33,326 bases of DNA from an archaeon (GTDB taxonomy: Archaea; Nanobdellota; Nanobdellia; SCGC-AAA011-G17; GW2011-AR20): NCBI GenBank assembly GCA_002688355.1, contig NZCT01000027.1, forward strand, positions 1 to 33,326, in the 5' to 3' direction. Made by a program: the position numbers and the translations under genes. Below, piece after piece: positions 7,409 through 12,943 of this stretch. Under the pieces are notes generated by a model that saw nothing but the letters and a program-made list of their open reading frames with translations, did not search any database and was not told the DNA's origin. Numbering within the stretch: position 1 is the first letter of the stretch; each line of letters begins with the position of its first letter.

Positions 7409-7534
7409 CTAATAATAAGCGCCAAGAGCCCACAATAAGACTAGAACTAAGATACCTATGAAAACCCAGAATAAAGCTCTTCCCCTTTTACCTATTTCTC
7501 TTTTCTCTTCTTTAGATATCTTTTTCTTCACCAT
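7409..7534 (-). CDS. Small single-pass membrane protein (41 residues)
   Basis: A 41-residue gene with start ATG at 7534 and stop TAG at 7409-7411. The N-terminus MVKKKISKEEKREIGKRGRA is strongly basic, followed by one hydrophobic helix, LFWVFIGILVLVLLWALGAY. The positive side would stay in the cytoplasm. A TATA-like GTTTATATATT sits about 20-30 nt upstream (about 7552-7563), supporting real transcription. Similar tiny Lys-rich one-helix proteins are frequent in DPANN genomes; some are Sec61beta/SecG-like, which the layout (cytosolic tail then C-terminal helix) would permit, but I cannot confirm it. Confidence 0.6.
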   Translation of the reverse strand: MVKKKISKEEKREIGKRGRALFWVFIGILVLVLLWALGAYY

Positions 7535-7573
7535 AACATTAATTAAATTTTGGAATATATAAACATTATTGTT

Positions 7574-8122
7574 TTATTTGTTTTCTTCTAATCTATCTAA
7601 TGGTGTTTTTTTACCTCTTATTCGTTCTAATCTGTATTTCTTGTATAAATTGAAATATTCATTCCAATTTGGCCCTCTTGCTATTATGTACAGAGGCAAT
7701 TCTTTTACAGGGAACTCATCTTTTTCTGCTTGAGATAGCACCCAGAAGATTAGATTATCAACTTCTAAATATTCAAATACCTTAGTAAACCTACATGCGC
7801 AACATTCTATAGCAAGGATTTCATTGTTGTCAGAATTTATTGCTCTAATGTCTGTTCTCCCACCATTAATAAAAACTTCATATCCTCTAAACATATATCC
7901 TCTCTCTTCAAACAATCTTCTGGCTATTACCTTATAATCTTCTTGTGGTTGGGTGACCCCTCTCATTTCTTTATCAGTCACTTCAATGTCTGTTATTATT
8001 TCTTTTTTTATAATTATAGCCTCTCTTTCCAGGAAAGTAGCAACCATTAATGCACTGTCAAAGTCTTCGTATCTAGAGTCTCCTTGCTGAAAGATATCTT
8101 CAACCATCCTTATTGTCTCCAT
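7574..8122 (-). CDS. Possible PD-(D/E)xK-fold nuclease-like protein
   Basis: A 182-residue protein from the ATG at 8122, seven bases after the recombinase stop. A longer frame to 8233 exists but its N-terminus is only the recombinase gene read in another frame. The middle reads VIARRLFEERG, then GGRTDIRAI, a short turn, and ILAIECCACRF. Helix-Glu, G-x-x-D and a strand ending in Glu-x-Cys follow the order of restriction-endonuclease-like folds (E...D...ExK), but the catalytic Lys is replaced by Cys. It may be a degenerate or divergent nuclease. Position behind a recombinase suggests a mobile or defence-related pair. The fold call is tentative. Confidence 0.4.
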   Translation of the reverse strand: METIRMVEDIFQQGDSRYEDFDSALMVATFLEREAIIIKKEIITDIEVTDKEMRGVTQPQEDYKVIARRLFEERGYMFRGYEVFINGGRTDIRAINSDNNEILAIECCACRFTKVFEYLEVDNLIFWVLSQAEKDEFPVKELPLYIIARGPNWNEYFNLYKKYRLERIRGKKTPLDRLEENK

Positions 8123-8129
8123 TGGAATC

Positions 8130-8744
8130 TCAACCAAATATATCACCAACTTTTTCTCTAAGCTCCTTATCCATCTCAGAAATACTTTTTGTTCCATAAA
8201 GATCCATAGTTGTCTTATATGATAGATGTCCAAGGACTTTTTGAACTACTTCTAAGCTTAACCCCTTATCTTTCAATATTCTAGCACAACTATGCCTTAA
8301 TATGTGAGGGTTAATATTTTTCAATTCAGGATTGGGATTATGTAATTGAGCTTTTTTCCCTGCTTTTGCAACAATTCTATTAATTTCTGTTGGTGATATG
8401 TACCCAACTTGATTCAGGCTCGATACCGCAGGAAATAGATATCCTTGTTTTGCATTTTGTAGTACATATTGTATATACATTTTTAAATCCTCAATTAATT
8501 GATCTGAAAAAATGGTAGCTAGTCTATCGATTTGTTTTTTACCCAAAATCTGAATTTTATTAGAGTTAAAGTCAATATCTTCTATTTTTATCTTGGCTAG
8601 TTCAAATCTTCTTAATCCACAATATGCTAGAATTTTAATAATGACCTTATCCCTAAGTTTATCTGTACTTTTTATCAATAATTTGATTTGATCTTCAGTT
8701 AGATTAAATTGGCTTCTTGAATGTCCCTTTTTTGATATCACCAT
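8130..8744 (-). CDS. Tyrosine recombinase, catalytic domain only
   Basis: A 204-residue integrase of the phage/Xer family. All six catalytic positions are visible: Arg45 in GLRRFE, Lys70 in the beta-hairpin LGKKQ, His147 and Arg150 in HILRHS, His173 in LGHLS, and nucleophile Tyr183 in DLYGT. Known Xer proteins are about 280-300 residues and have an N-terminal SAM-like core-binding domain; here only about 15 residues precede the catalytic fold, so that domain is missing or supplied by another protein. A TATA-like ATTTAAATAAAC lies about 25 nt upstream. An inverted repeat and further GTTAC copies lie just upstream. Confidence 0.85.
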   Translation of the reverse strand: MVISKKGHSRSQFNLTEDQIKLLIKSTDKLRDKVIIKILAYCGLRRFELAKIKIEDIDFNSNKIQILGKKQIDRLATIFSDQLIEDLKMYIQYVLQNAKQGYLFPAVSSLNQVGYISPTEINRIVAKAGKKAQLHNPNPELKNINPHILRHSCARILKDKGLSLEVVQKVLGHLSYKTTMDLYGTKSISEMDKELREKVGDIFG

Positions 8745-8751
8745 ACACTAA

Positions 8752-8836
8752 AATACGTAACTGTTTATTTAAATGTTACCTTTTTAGCATATTTTATTAC
8801 ATATAACGTAATGTTCTGTATAAAGTGTTACGTATT
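8752..8836. repeat. Inverted repeat next to the recombinase gene
   Basis: AATACGTAAC at 8752-8761 and GTTACGTATT at 8827-8836 are exact inverted 10-mers separated by 65 bp, with a related AACGTAATG between them near 8815. They lie in the divergent space between the recombinase gene and the gene starting at 8909. They could be binding arms of the recombinase, an operator, or half of an att site. Confidence 0.4.
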
Positions 8837-8908
8837 AGGTAAATTTATTATATTTTCTTTGTAAATGTTTAAGGTAAATTTTATATATATCTAATGATTT
8901 ATTATCCT

Positions 8909-9328
8909 ATGAATTTAAAGTTTTGGACCTGGTTTGGAAATAAAAAATATGATGGAGAAGAATTCAAAGCTAGAATTCAGGTTTTATTTAAAGATGTTGT
9001 AAATGAATTAAATAATTCTGAATTAAGCGGAAATCCTTTTACTATAAATGGTGATTCTTTCCAAGGATCAAGTAATACTAATGGTTTTTATTTTAGATTT
9101 ATTCTACCTCAAAAAGCTAAAGATGGGAATTGGCGAATTCATTTAAATTATAGCCCGTTGGGAAAAGATGATAAAAGTAAGTCTTATGTGCCAAAAATTG
9201 AAATAGGGCCTGAAGAAGGAATATCAGAACAAAATTGGGACAATGCTAAAAAAGAGATAATAACTATAATTTCCGAATATTTAGCTAAAGAAACCGCTAA
9301 AGCTCAATCTAATTCTCAAGCTGCATAG
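8909..9328 (+). CDS. Hypothetical protein
   Basis: A 139-residue soluble protein that I do not recognise. The ATG at 8909 (second in frame) is preferred over 8894 because the TATA-like TTTATATATAT at 8880-8890 is about 24 nt before it, and the first ATG would fall only four bases after the box. The sequence begins MNLKFWTWFGNKKYDGEEFK and ends in an Ala/Ser/Gln tail (AKAQSNSQAA). Alternating strand-like segments (GFYFRFILP, WRIHLNYSPLG) suggest a mixed alpha/beta fold. It is divergent from the recombinase gene. Confidence 0.6.
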   Translation: MNLKFWTWFGNKKYDGEEFKARIQVLFKDVVNELNNSELSGNPFTINGDSFQGSSNTNGFYFRFILPQKAKDGNWRIHLNYSPLGKDDKSKSYVPKIEIGPEEGISEQNWDNAKKEIITIISEYLAKETAKAQSNSQAA

Positions 9329-9356
9329 TAAATAGTAGGCTTAATATGGATTATAT

Positions 9357-9542
9357 CTACTTTTCAGAATATTCAATAAAACAAGTATAATGCCTTTCCC
9401 CTAATGGAATATGGGTAACTTTATATTCTCTCTTAGATTCAATGCTTTTTTCAGTTAAATCATTAACAAATTTTTCAACTTCTATCTCTAAACCCGTAAG
9501 GGTGATAGATTCTATAACTTTTAATTTAAATTGATTTTCCAT
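9357..9542 (-). CDS. Small protein, possibly Cse60-like
   Basis: A 61-residue protein with the pattern strand (FKLKVIES), helix (GLEIEVEKFVNDL), strand (KREYKVTHIPL), strand (HYTCFIEYSE). This order and the E-x-E-V-x-x-F-V-N-x-L helix resemble small Cse60-type sporulation-linked proteins and similar short ferredoxin-like half folds. That family call is weak. A run TAAATTTATAAA at about 9561-9572 lies roughly 25 nt upstream, supporting leaderless transcription. Confidence 0.5.
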   Translation of the reverse strand: MENQFKLKVIESITLTGLEIEVEKFVNDLTEKSIESKREYKVTHIPLGERHYTCFIEYSEK

Positions 9543-9573
9543 CCTATAAAATACAAAAAATAAATTTATAAAA

Positions 9574-9759
9574 CTACTTATTAGATGGCCACCAAATTAC
9601 GTAGGAAAGATCATTTTTATGTCTACTTGTTTGATACTCTTTAATATCTTCAATACCTTCTAACTTTAACTCAGATATACGAGAATCCATATCATTTCTC
9701 ACATCTTCAATTTCACGATAACAAGCATGAAATATCTCATAATTGTATTTTTCTGTCAT
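9574..9759 (-). CDS. Hypothetical small protein
   Basis: A 61-residue acidic protein that I do not recognise: MTEKYNYEIFHACYREIEDV, a charged helix (RNDMDSRISELKLEG) and a Trp-rich end (SYVIWWPSNK). The ATG at 9759 is chosen; a TTG 18 nt earlier gives a longer frame, but the TATA-like GTTTTAAATAGG at about 9785-9796 lies at the right distance from the ATG. It is in a run of short minus-strand genes, each with its own promoter. Confidence 0.5.
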   Translation of the reverse strand: MTEKYNYEIFHACYREIEDVRNDMDSRISELKLEGIEDIKEYQTSRHKNDLSYVIWWPSNK

Positions 9760-9814
9760 TGTATATATTATGGTCAAAATACCCTATTTAAAACTATCTT
9801 TATGGTTTTAATTT

Positions 9815-10354
9815 TTATCTTTGCTTAAAAGTTTTAAACATATTTTTAATGTCTTGAGAAGATAATTGCTTATTTATGATTTCTAAATTATTTGGTTTTT
9901 TGAGATTTTCATCTTCGAGAACAACAAAACCTGTTAATAACCTAGAGTAAATTGAAGGACTATATGGACTTTGAGCTATTTCTTCTCCATCTAGATAAAG
10001 AATTTGATTTTGGTCTTTTTTATATGTATAAGCAACTTGATGTTTTTGGTTATCAAATAATTTTTCTTTTGATGTTAAAAGAGGTAATCCTGCTTCTATA
10101 ATTGATGTTTTTATGTTATATTTTATAGATAGACCTTTTATTAAATTTGATTTAAAAAAAGTAATATATTCTGTATCTAGTCTTGTATCTAATAATATGT
10201 TAAAAACTATTGTTCCTTCCTCTTTATTTGTGAAATCCCCATCTTGTATAAATTTTACTTCATCTATTTTTAGTAAATTTATTGTTAGTAGAACTAATAG
10301 CAAAAGAGATAATGCTAAAATTATCCTATTTTTTCCGGAAAATTTTCTTGTCAT
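9815..10354 (-). CDS. Membrane-anchored protein with a LamG/concanavalin-like segment
   Basis: A 179-residue protein from the ATG at 10354, which overlaps the previous stop as ATGA; a TTG three codons earlier is less likely. A hydrophobic anchor (IILALSLLLLVLLTINLL) follows a basic start, so the rest is probably outside the cell. The body has FNILLDTRLDTEYITFF and later HQVAYTYKKDQNQILYLDG followed by an IAQSP turn. The H-x-VAYTY...LYLDG pattern is characteristic of concanavalin A-like/LamG folds, which bind sugars or proteins. The domain is a little short for a full LamG (about 130 residues). It is translationally coupled to the membrane protein upstream. Confidence 0.6.
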   Translation of the reverse strand: MTRKFSGKNRIILALSLLLLVLLTINLLKIDEVKFIQDGDFTNKEEGTIVFNILLDTRLDTEYITFFKSNLIKGLSIKYNIKTSIIEAGLPLLTSKEKLFDNQKHQVAYTYKKDQNQILYLDGEEIAQSPYSPSIYSRLLTGFVVLEDENLKKPNNLEIINKQLSSQDIKNMFKTFKQR

Positions 10355-10821
10355 TTTTTCCAATAACTAGAATTCTTATTAAGGAAATATAGAGTTAGTA
10401 TAAATATACCTAATAAGACTACAAAACCTAGTTTGGAACGAGTATCTAGATATCTTAAAGTTGAGATAAATGTAGTAATTACAGCCCCTAAAAATAAACC
10501 AAGGACAATTGGTTCGTTATTTTTTATTAATATAGAAGCTAATATTGTTACTAAAGCTAGGGAAACTATGAATAAGTATTTGTAACCATTATATGTCTTT
10601 TTTTCATTTTCGAATTTAGTTCTTTCTTCTTCATTACATTTTTCTAGTATTTCTTTTTCTGGGTTTTCTTCTAATATTTGTGGAACTGCCCTTCCTGGAA
10701 GAAAACAATCATCGTAAAAATTATCAAAATCTTGAGTAAAGAATACATTTACAGCCATAAATGTTAAGGGGATGTAAAGTAATATTACAATTAATGTTGG
10801 TAATGTTTTTTTGTAATCCAT
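10351..10821 (-). CDS. Multi-pass membrane protein of unknown function
   Basis: A 156-residue protein with four likely membrane helices: LIVILLYIPLTFMAVNVFF near the start, then after a 50-residue acidic loop with two Cys residues (about residues 36-65) KYLFIVSLALVTILASILI, PIVLGLFLGAVITTFIST and LGFVVLLGIFILTLYFL. The loop, if external, could form a disulfide (DDCFLPGR and EKCNEEE). I cannot name the family. Its last codon overlaps the start of the LamG-like gene (ATGA), so both are made together and may act in one envelope complex. Confidence 0.65.
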   Translation of the reverse strand: MDYKKTLPTLIVILLYIPLTFMAVNVFFTQDFDNFYDDCFLPGRAVPQILEENPEKEILEKCNEEERTKFENEKKTYNGYKYLFIVSLALVTILASILIKNNEPIVLGLFLGAVITTFISTLRYLDTRSKLGFVVLLGIFILTLYFLNKNSSYWKK

Positions 10822-10871
10822 TTTTTATTAAATTAAATGGGTATAAAAGGGTATAAAAAGTTTGCTTTTTG

Positions 10872-11096
10872 TTATAAATTATTCTCAAATGTTAATGATT
10901 CATTTTCTTCATCATACTTGATAATAACTTCGTATTCTTTTATTAATTTCAAAGCTATATATTTGTCATAATGTTCATCATAAACCATGTTTTCCTCCAC
11001 TTTATCATTTCTTTGAATTACTCTATCTATCTCCTTGGGTGTCTTAACTTTCAGTAGAGTAATTATAACTTGATCTAAAAATTCTCTATCTTGCAT
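10872..11096 (-). CDS. Hypothetical small acidic protein
   Basis: A 74-residue protein, MQDREFLDQVIITLLKVKTP onward, with a helix-rich first half and a strand pair at the end (EYEVIIKYDEENESLTFEN). No family is recognised. Its ATG lies inside the last codons of the upstream coiled-coil winged-helix gene (overlap 11 nt), so it is very likely translated from the same message and may be a partner of that regulator. Confidence 0.5.
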   Translation of the reverse strand: MQDREFLDQVIITLLKVKTPKEIDRVIQRNDKVEENMVYDEHYDKYIALKLIKEYEVIIKYDEENESLTFENNL

Positions 11097-11667
11097 TCTC
11101 TTTTTTCCTTTTCTTTTCTTGTTTTAATTTTAAATTTTGTATTAAGCCTTTTCCAAATGATGTTAAAGAAACAAAAGTTTGTTTCCCCTTTCTTTTTTTA
11201 GAAATTAAACCTAGCGTCGATAAAACTGTTAAATATTCTGATAAAGTTGATCTTACAGTTTTGTATTTCTTTTGAGGATAAATTACTTTTGATAGAGATT
11301 TAATTGATATGTCTTCAGTTTGTAATTGTTGGCTTAATGAATAAATTGTTTTAAACAAATCTATTTGTGTTGATGTCAGAGATGATAATAATTCATTTGT
11401 GTATTCATTATTTACAGTTGATTCTTTTTTTGTCTCTTTAAATTGCTTTAATTCGTTGATATTTGGACCAATGAGATTAATTTGTTTATCAAAACTATCT
11501 AATTTACCTAGAATAAAGCTGTCAGAATTTTCTAATTTGTTTACTTTGTTATTTATGTCTTTAATGTCCTTTTTGATTAAATTAAAGGATATTTTAAGAT
11601 CATTTGTTAATTTTTCTAGTTTTTCCTCATGTTTTTCTCTTTTTGTTCTAAAAAGCCACCAAACCAT
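11086..11667 (-). CDS. Coiled-coil winged-helix protein A
   Basis: A 193-residue protein from the ATG at 11667; a TTG at 11685 is the longer option. The N-terminal half (about 8-85) is Lys/Glu/Leu-rich and reads as coiled coil. After a short linker a winged helix starts at ELLSSLTSTQIDLFKTIYSL, with TVRSTLSEYLTVLSTLGLIS as recognition part and KKRKGKQTFVSLT as wing. The tail is very basic (KQEKKRKKENAR). It shares order and motif spacing with protein B at 11812-12372 (NEL..LT....F..IY.L, then TIR/TVR and ISKKR), so the two are likely paralogs. A TATA-like ATATTTATATGAT lies at 11686-11698. Confidence 0.6.
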   Translation of the reverse strand: MVWWLFRTKREKHEEKLEKLTNDLKISFNLIKKDIKDINNKVNKLENSDSFILGKLDSFDKQINLIGPNINELKQFKETKKESTVNNEYTNELLSSLTSTQIDLFKTIYSLSQQLQTEDISIKSLSKVIYPQKKYKTVRSTLSEYLTVLSTLGLISKKRKGKQTFVSLTSFGKGLIQNLKLKQEKKRKKENAR

Positions 11668-11718
11668 ATTCTTTATAAAATTCAATCATATAAATATTTT
11701 ACTATTTTATATATAAGT

Positions 11719-11767
11719 TTCGTCGAACATTACCGACGCGTCGTAGACGTCTACGACGTTCGACGAA
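11719..11767. repeat. GC-rich nested palindrome cluster between the paired regulators
   Basis: A 49-bp GC-rich block in AT-rich surroundings. Outer arms TTCGTCGAAC (11719-11728) and GTTCGACGAA (11758-11767) are exact inverted 10-mers, and each contains its own 9-nt palindrome (TTCGTCGAA, TTCGACGAA). Inside lies the perfect 18-nt palindrome GTCGTAGACGTCTACGAC (11740-11757). GACGCGTC (11735-11742) is a third palindrome overlapping the inner one. It lies about 20-70 bp upstream of the promoter of regulator A and downstream of regulator B. It could be a multi-site operator, a recombination or partition site, or the basis of a cruciform or RNA hairpin. Confidence 0.7.
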
Positions 11768-11811
11768 CAGTAACTGATTCTTAAATAAACTTAATTTAAC
11801 GATCGAATTAT

Positions 11812-12372
11812 TTATGCATCAAAAAGAGTCCTTTGATCATTTTTGTTTCTAATGGAGATTAAACGAGAAATTAGAGCTATATCTCTAAATTCAGGCACAA
11901 TTGAGAGTTCAATTTTCTTATTAAATGGCCTTTTTTTAGAAATAGGAAGTCCTTTTGAGATTAGTGAATTGATATATCCCCTAATTGTGATTTCTGAGAC
12001 TTTAAGATTGTTAGAAATATCTGAAAGATTTATTGATCGTCCAAATTCTTCCTCTAAAGTATAAATTGAGACGAAAATAGAGAATTCTCTATCTGTAAGG
12101 CCCTCAAATAGCTCATTTAGCTCCTCTTTGACTAACTTGACTGACTTGTGATCATCGTTGTTGATCGTTGATGATTGTTGTTGATCGTTGATGACCCCTT
12201 TATTTCCAGTGGAAATATCAAAAAAAAGTTCTTTTTCAGATTTGTTTTTTAATTGGGTTAAAACCTCATTAACACGAGATTCTAGCTGTTTTAGAGTATT
12301 TTTGATTGAATTGACTTCTTCCTTGACTTTTGAGAATGAGTTCTTTATCTTTTGATTGTTGTTGATTACCAT
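11812..12372 (-). CDS. Coiled-coil winged-helix protein B
   Basis: A 186-residue protein with a coiled-coil N-terminus (about 8-48), a Gln/Asn/Asp-rich low-complexity linker (about 60-78) encoded by repeated DNA, and a C-terminal winged helix: ELFEGLTDREFSIFVSIYTL, then the HTH NLSDISNNLKVSEITIRGYI, then SKGLPISKKRPFNKKIELSI. The TIRGYINSLISKG part closely follows archaeal regulators that pair an LT-x-x-E helix with this HTH. Related to protein A downstream. The start codon sits inside a 15-nt palindrome. Candidates are a sequence-specific repressor or a replication/partition protein of an integrated element. Confidence 0.6.
   Translation of the reverse strand: MVINNNQKIKNSFSKVKEEVNSIKNTLKQLESRVNEVLTQLKNKSEKELFFDISTGNKGVINDQQQSSTINNDDHKSVKLVKEELNELFEGLTDREFSIFVSIYTLEEEFGRSINLSDISNNLKVSEITIRGYINSLISKGLPISKKRPFNKKIELSIVPEFRDIALISRLISIRNKNDQRTLFDA
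12157..12194. repeat. Tandem 18-bp repeat inside regulator B
   Basis: GTTGTTGATCGTTGATGA occurs exactly twice, at 12157-12174 and 12177-12194, a 20-bp period that breaks the codon phase. Relatives of the core GTTGTTGAT also occur at about 12358-12366 and 12389-12397, around the start codon of the same gene. The pattern resembles iterons or repeated operator sites, but it may be only low-complexity coding sequence. Confidence 0.55.
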
Positions 12373-12384
12373 TGATTATCAATG
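12370..12384. promoter_or_regulatory. Palindrome over the start codon of regulator B
   Basis: CATTGATTATCAATG is a perfect 15-nt palindrome around a central T and includes the ATG of the gene (12370-12372, minus strand). A TATA-like CTTTATAATC lies at about 12404-12413. A protein bound here would block the transcription start, fitting autorepression. Confidence 0.45.
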
Positions 12385-12456
12385 ATGGTTGTTGATTGAT
12401 GATTATAAAGATTCTTCTTGTGCTGAATATATAATAAAATATAGAAAAAAAGCTAG

Positions 12457-12900
12457 TTAGCCAATATAATTATCTGGGTTTACTTTTTTATCTTCTTCTT
12501 TATTTTGAGTTATTATTGGTAATTGGAATGGAGGGGGTAAGTTAATCTCTTGGGATAGTAAAAGTGCTTTTATGTTTGCTCTTAGCAAAATTACATTGAT
12601 AACTTTCATAGAAAATGGTGTTTGTATGCTTTTATCTTTTTTCCATGTTTCTAAGAATTCTTTTATTTCTTTTATTTCATCAACAATTAGAGCATGACCT
12701 TCAAAACTTATGTTGCCAACGTCAATATATTCAACCTTGTAAGTAAAATCTATTTTTAGAACCTCTTGTTTTTTTCCTAATCCTAATTCTTGTAATTCAG
12801 CATTTTTTATATTAGGACTATATCTAACTTGCAGATTTTTAATATCTTTTACCTTCTTTTCTGCTTCTATTTTGTTTATATTAAAGCCTACAACTTGCAT
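12457..12900 (-). CDS. SecB-like conserved archaeal protein
   Basis: A 147-residue cytosolic protein. It begins MQVVGFNINKIEAEKKVKDI, has alternating strands (QEVLKIDFTYKVEYIDVGNI, then EGHALIV), a helix (EIKEFLETWKKD), then SMKVINVILLRANIKALLLS and a proline-rich end LPPPFQLPII. This strand-strand-helix-LPPP layout is that of an uncharacterised archaeal family related in fold to the SecB export chaperone, with the PPPFxLP ending being typical. Whether it binds unfolded proteins is not known. The gene is followed by regulator B and preceded by ArgRS on the same strand with a 43-bp gap. Confidence 0.6.
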   Translation of the reverse strand: MQVVGFNINKIEAEKKVKDIKNLQVRYSPNIKNAELQELGLGKKQEVLKIDFTYKVEYIDVGNISFEGHALIVDEIKEIKEFLETWKKDKSIQTPFSMKVINVILLRANIKALLLSQEINLPPPFQLPIITQNKEEDKKVNPDNYIG

Positions 12901-12943
12901 GATAAAATCTTATTGGGAGTTTATTTAAAGGTTTCCATGAAAT

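Noticed and set aside
8123-8233. Longer N-terminus of the nuclease-like gene
   Set aside because: These codons are the recombinase gene in another frame and carry no own signal; the ATG at 8122 directly follows the recombinase stop.
6623-8744. An integrated element bounded by a duplicated tRNA-Lys end
   Set aside because: I searched by eye for a second copy of the tRNA 3' or 5' segment (for example ACGGGATTT or GAACCCGCG) and found none in the window. Only a 7-base GAGCCCA match occurs at about 7426, which is too short.
9833-9849. Third copy of the PadR-type palindrome (GCTTAAAAGTTTTAA)
   Set aside because: It lies in the 3' coding end of the LamG-like gene, away from any promoter, and such A/T-rich words are expected by chance here.
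10113-10370. Plus-strand reading frame opposite the LamG-like gene
   Set aside because: It lies fully antisense to a well-supported gene and its composition is that of a shadow frame; the same holds for frames at 11399-11716, 11843-12064, 14368-14592, 16319-16546, 17705-18000, 21449-21955, 27122-27322 and 29122-29328.
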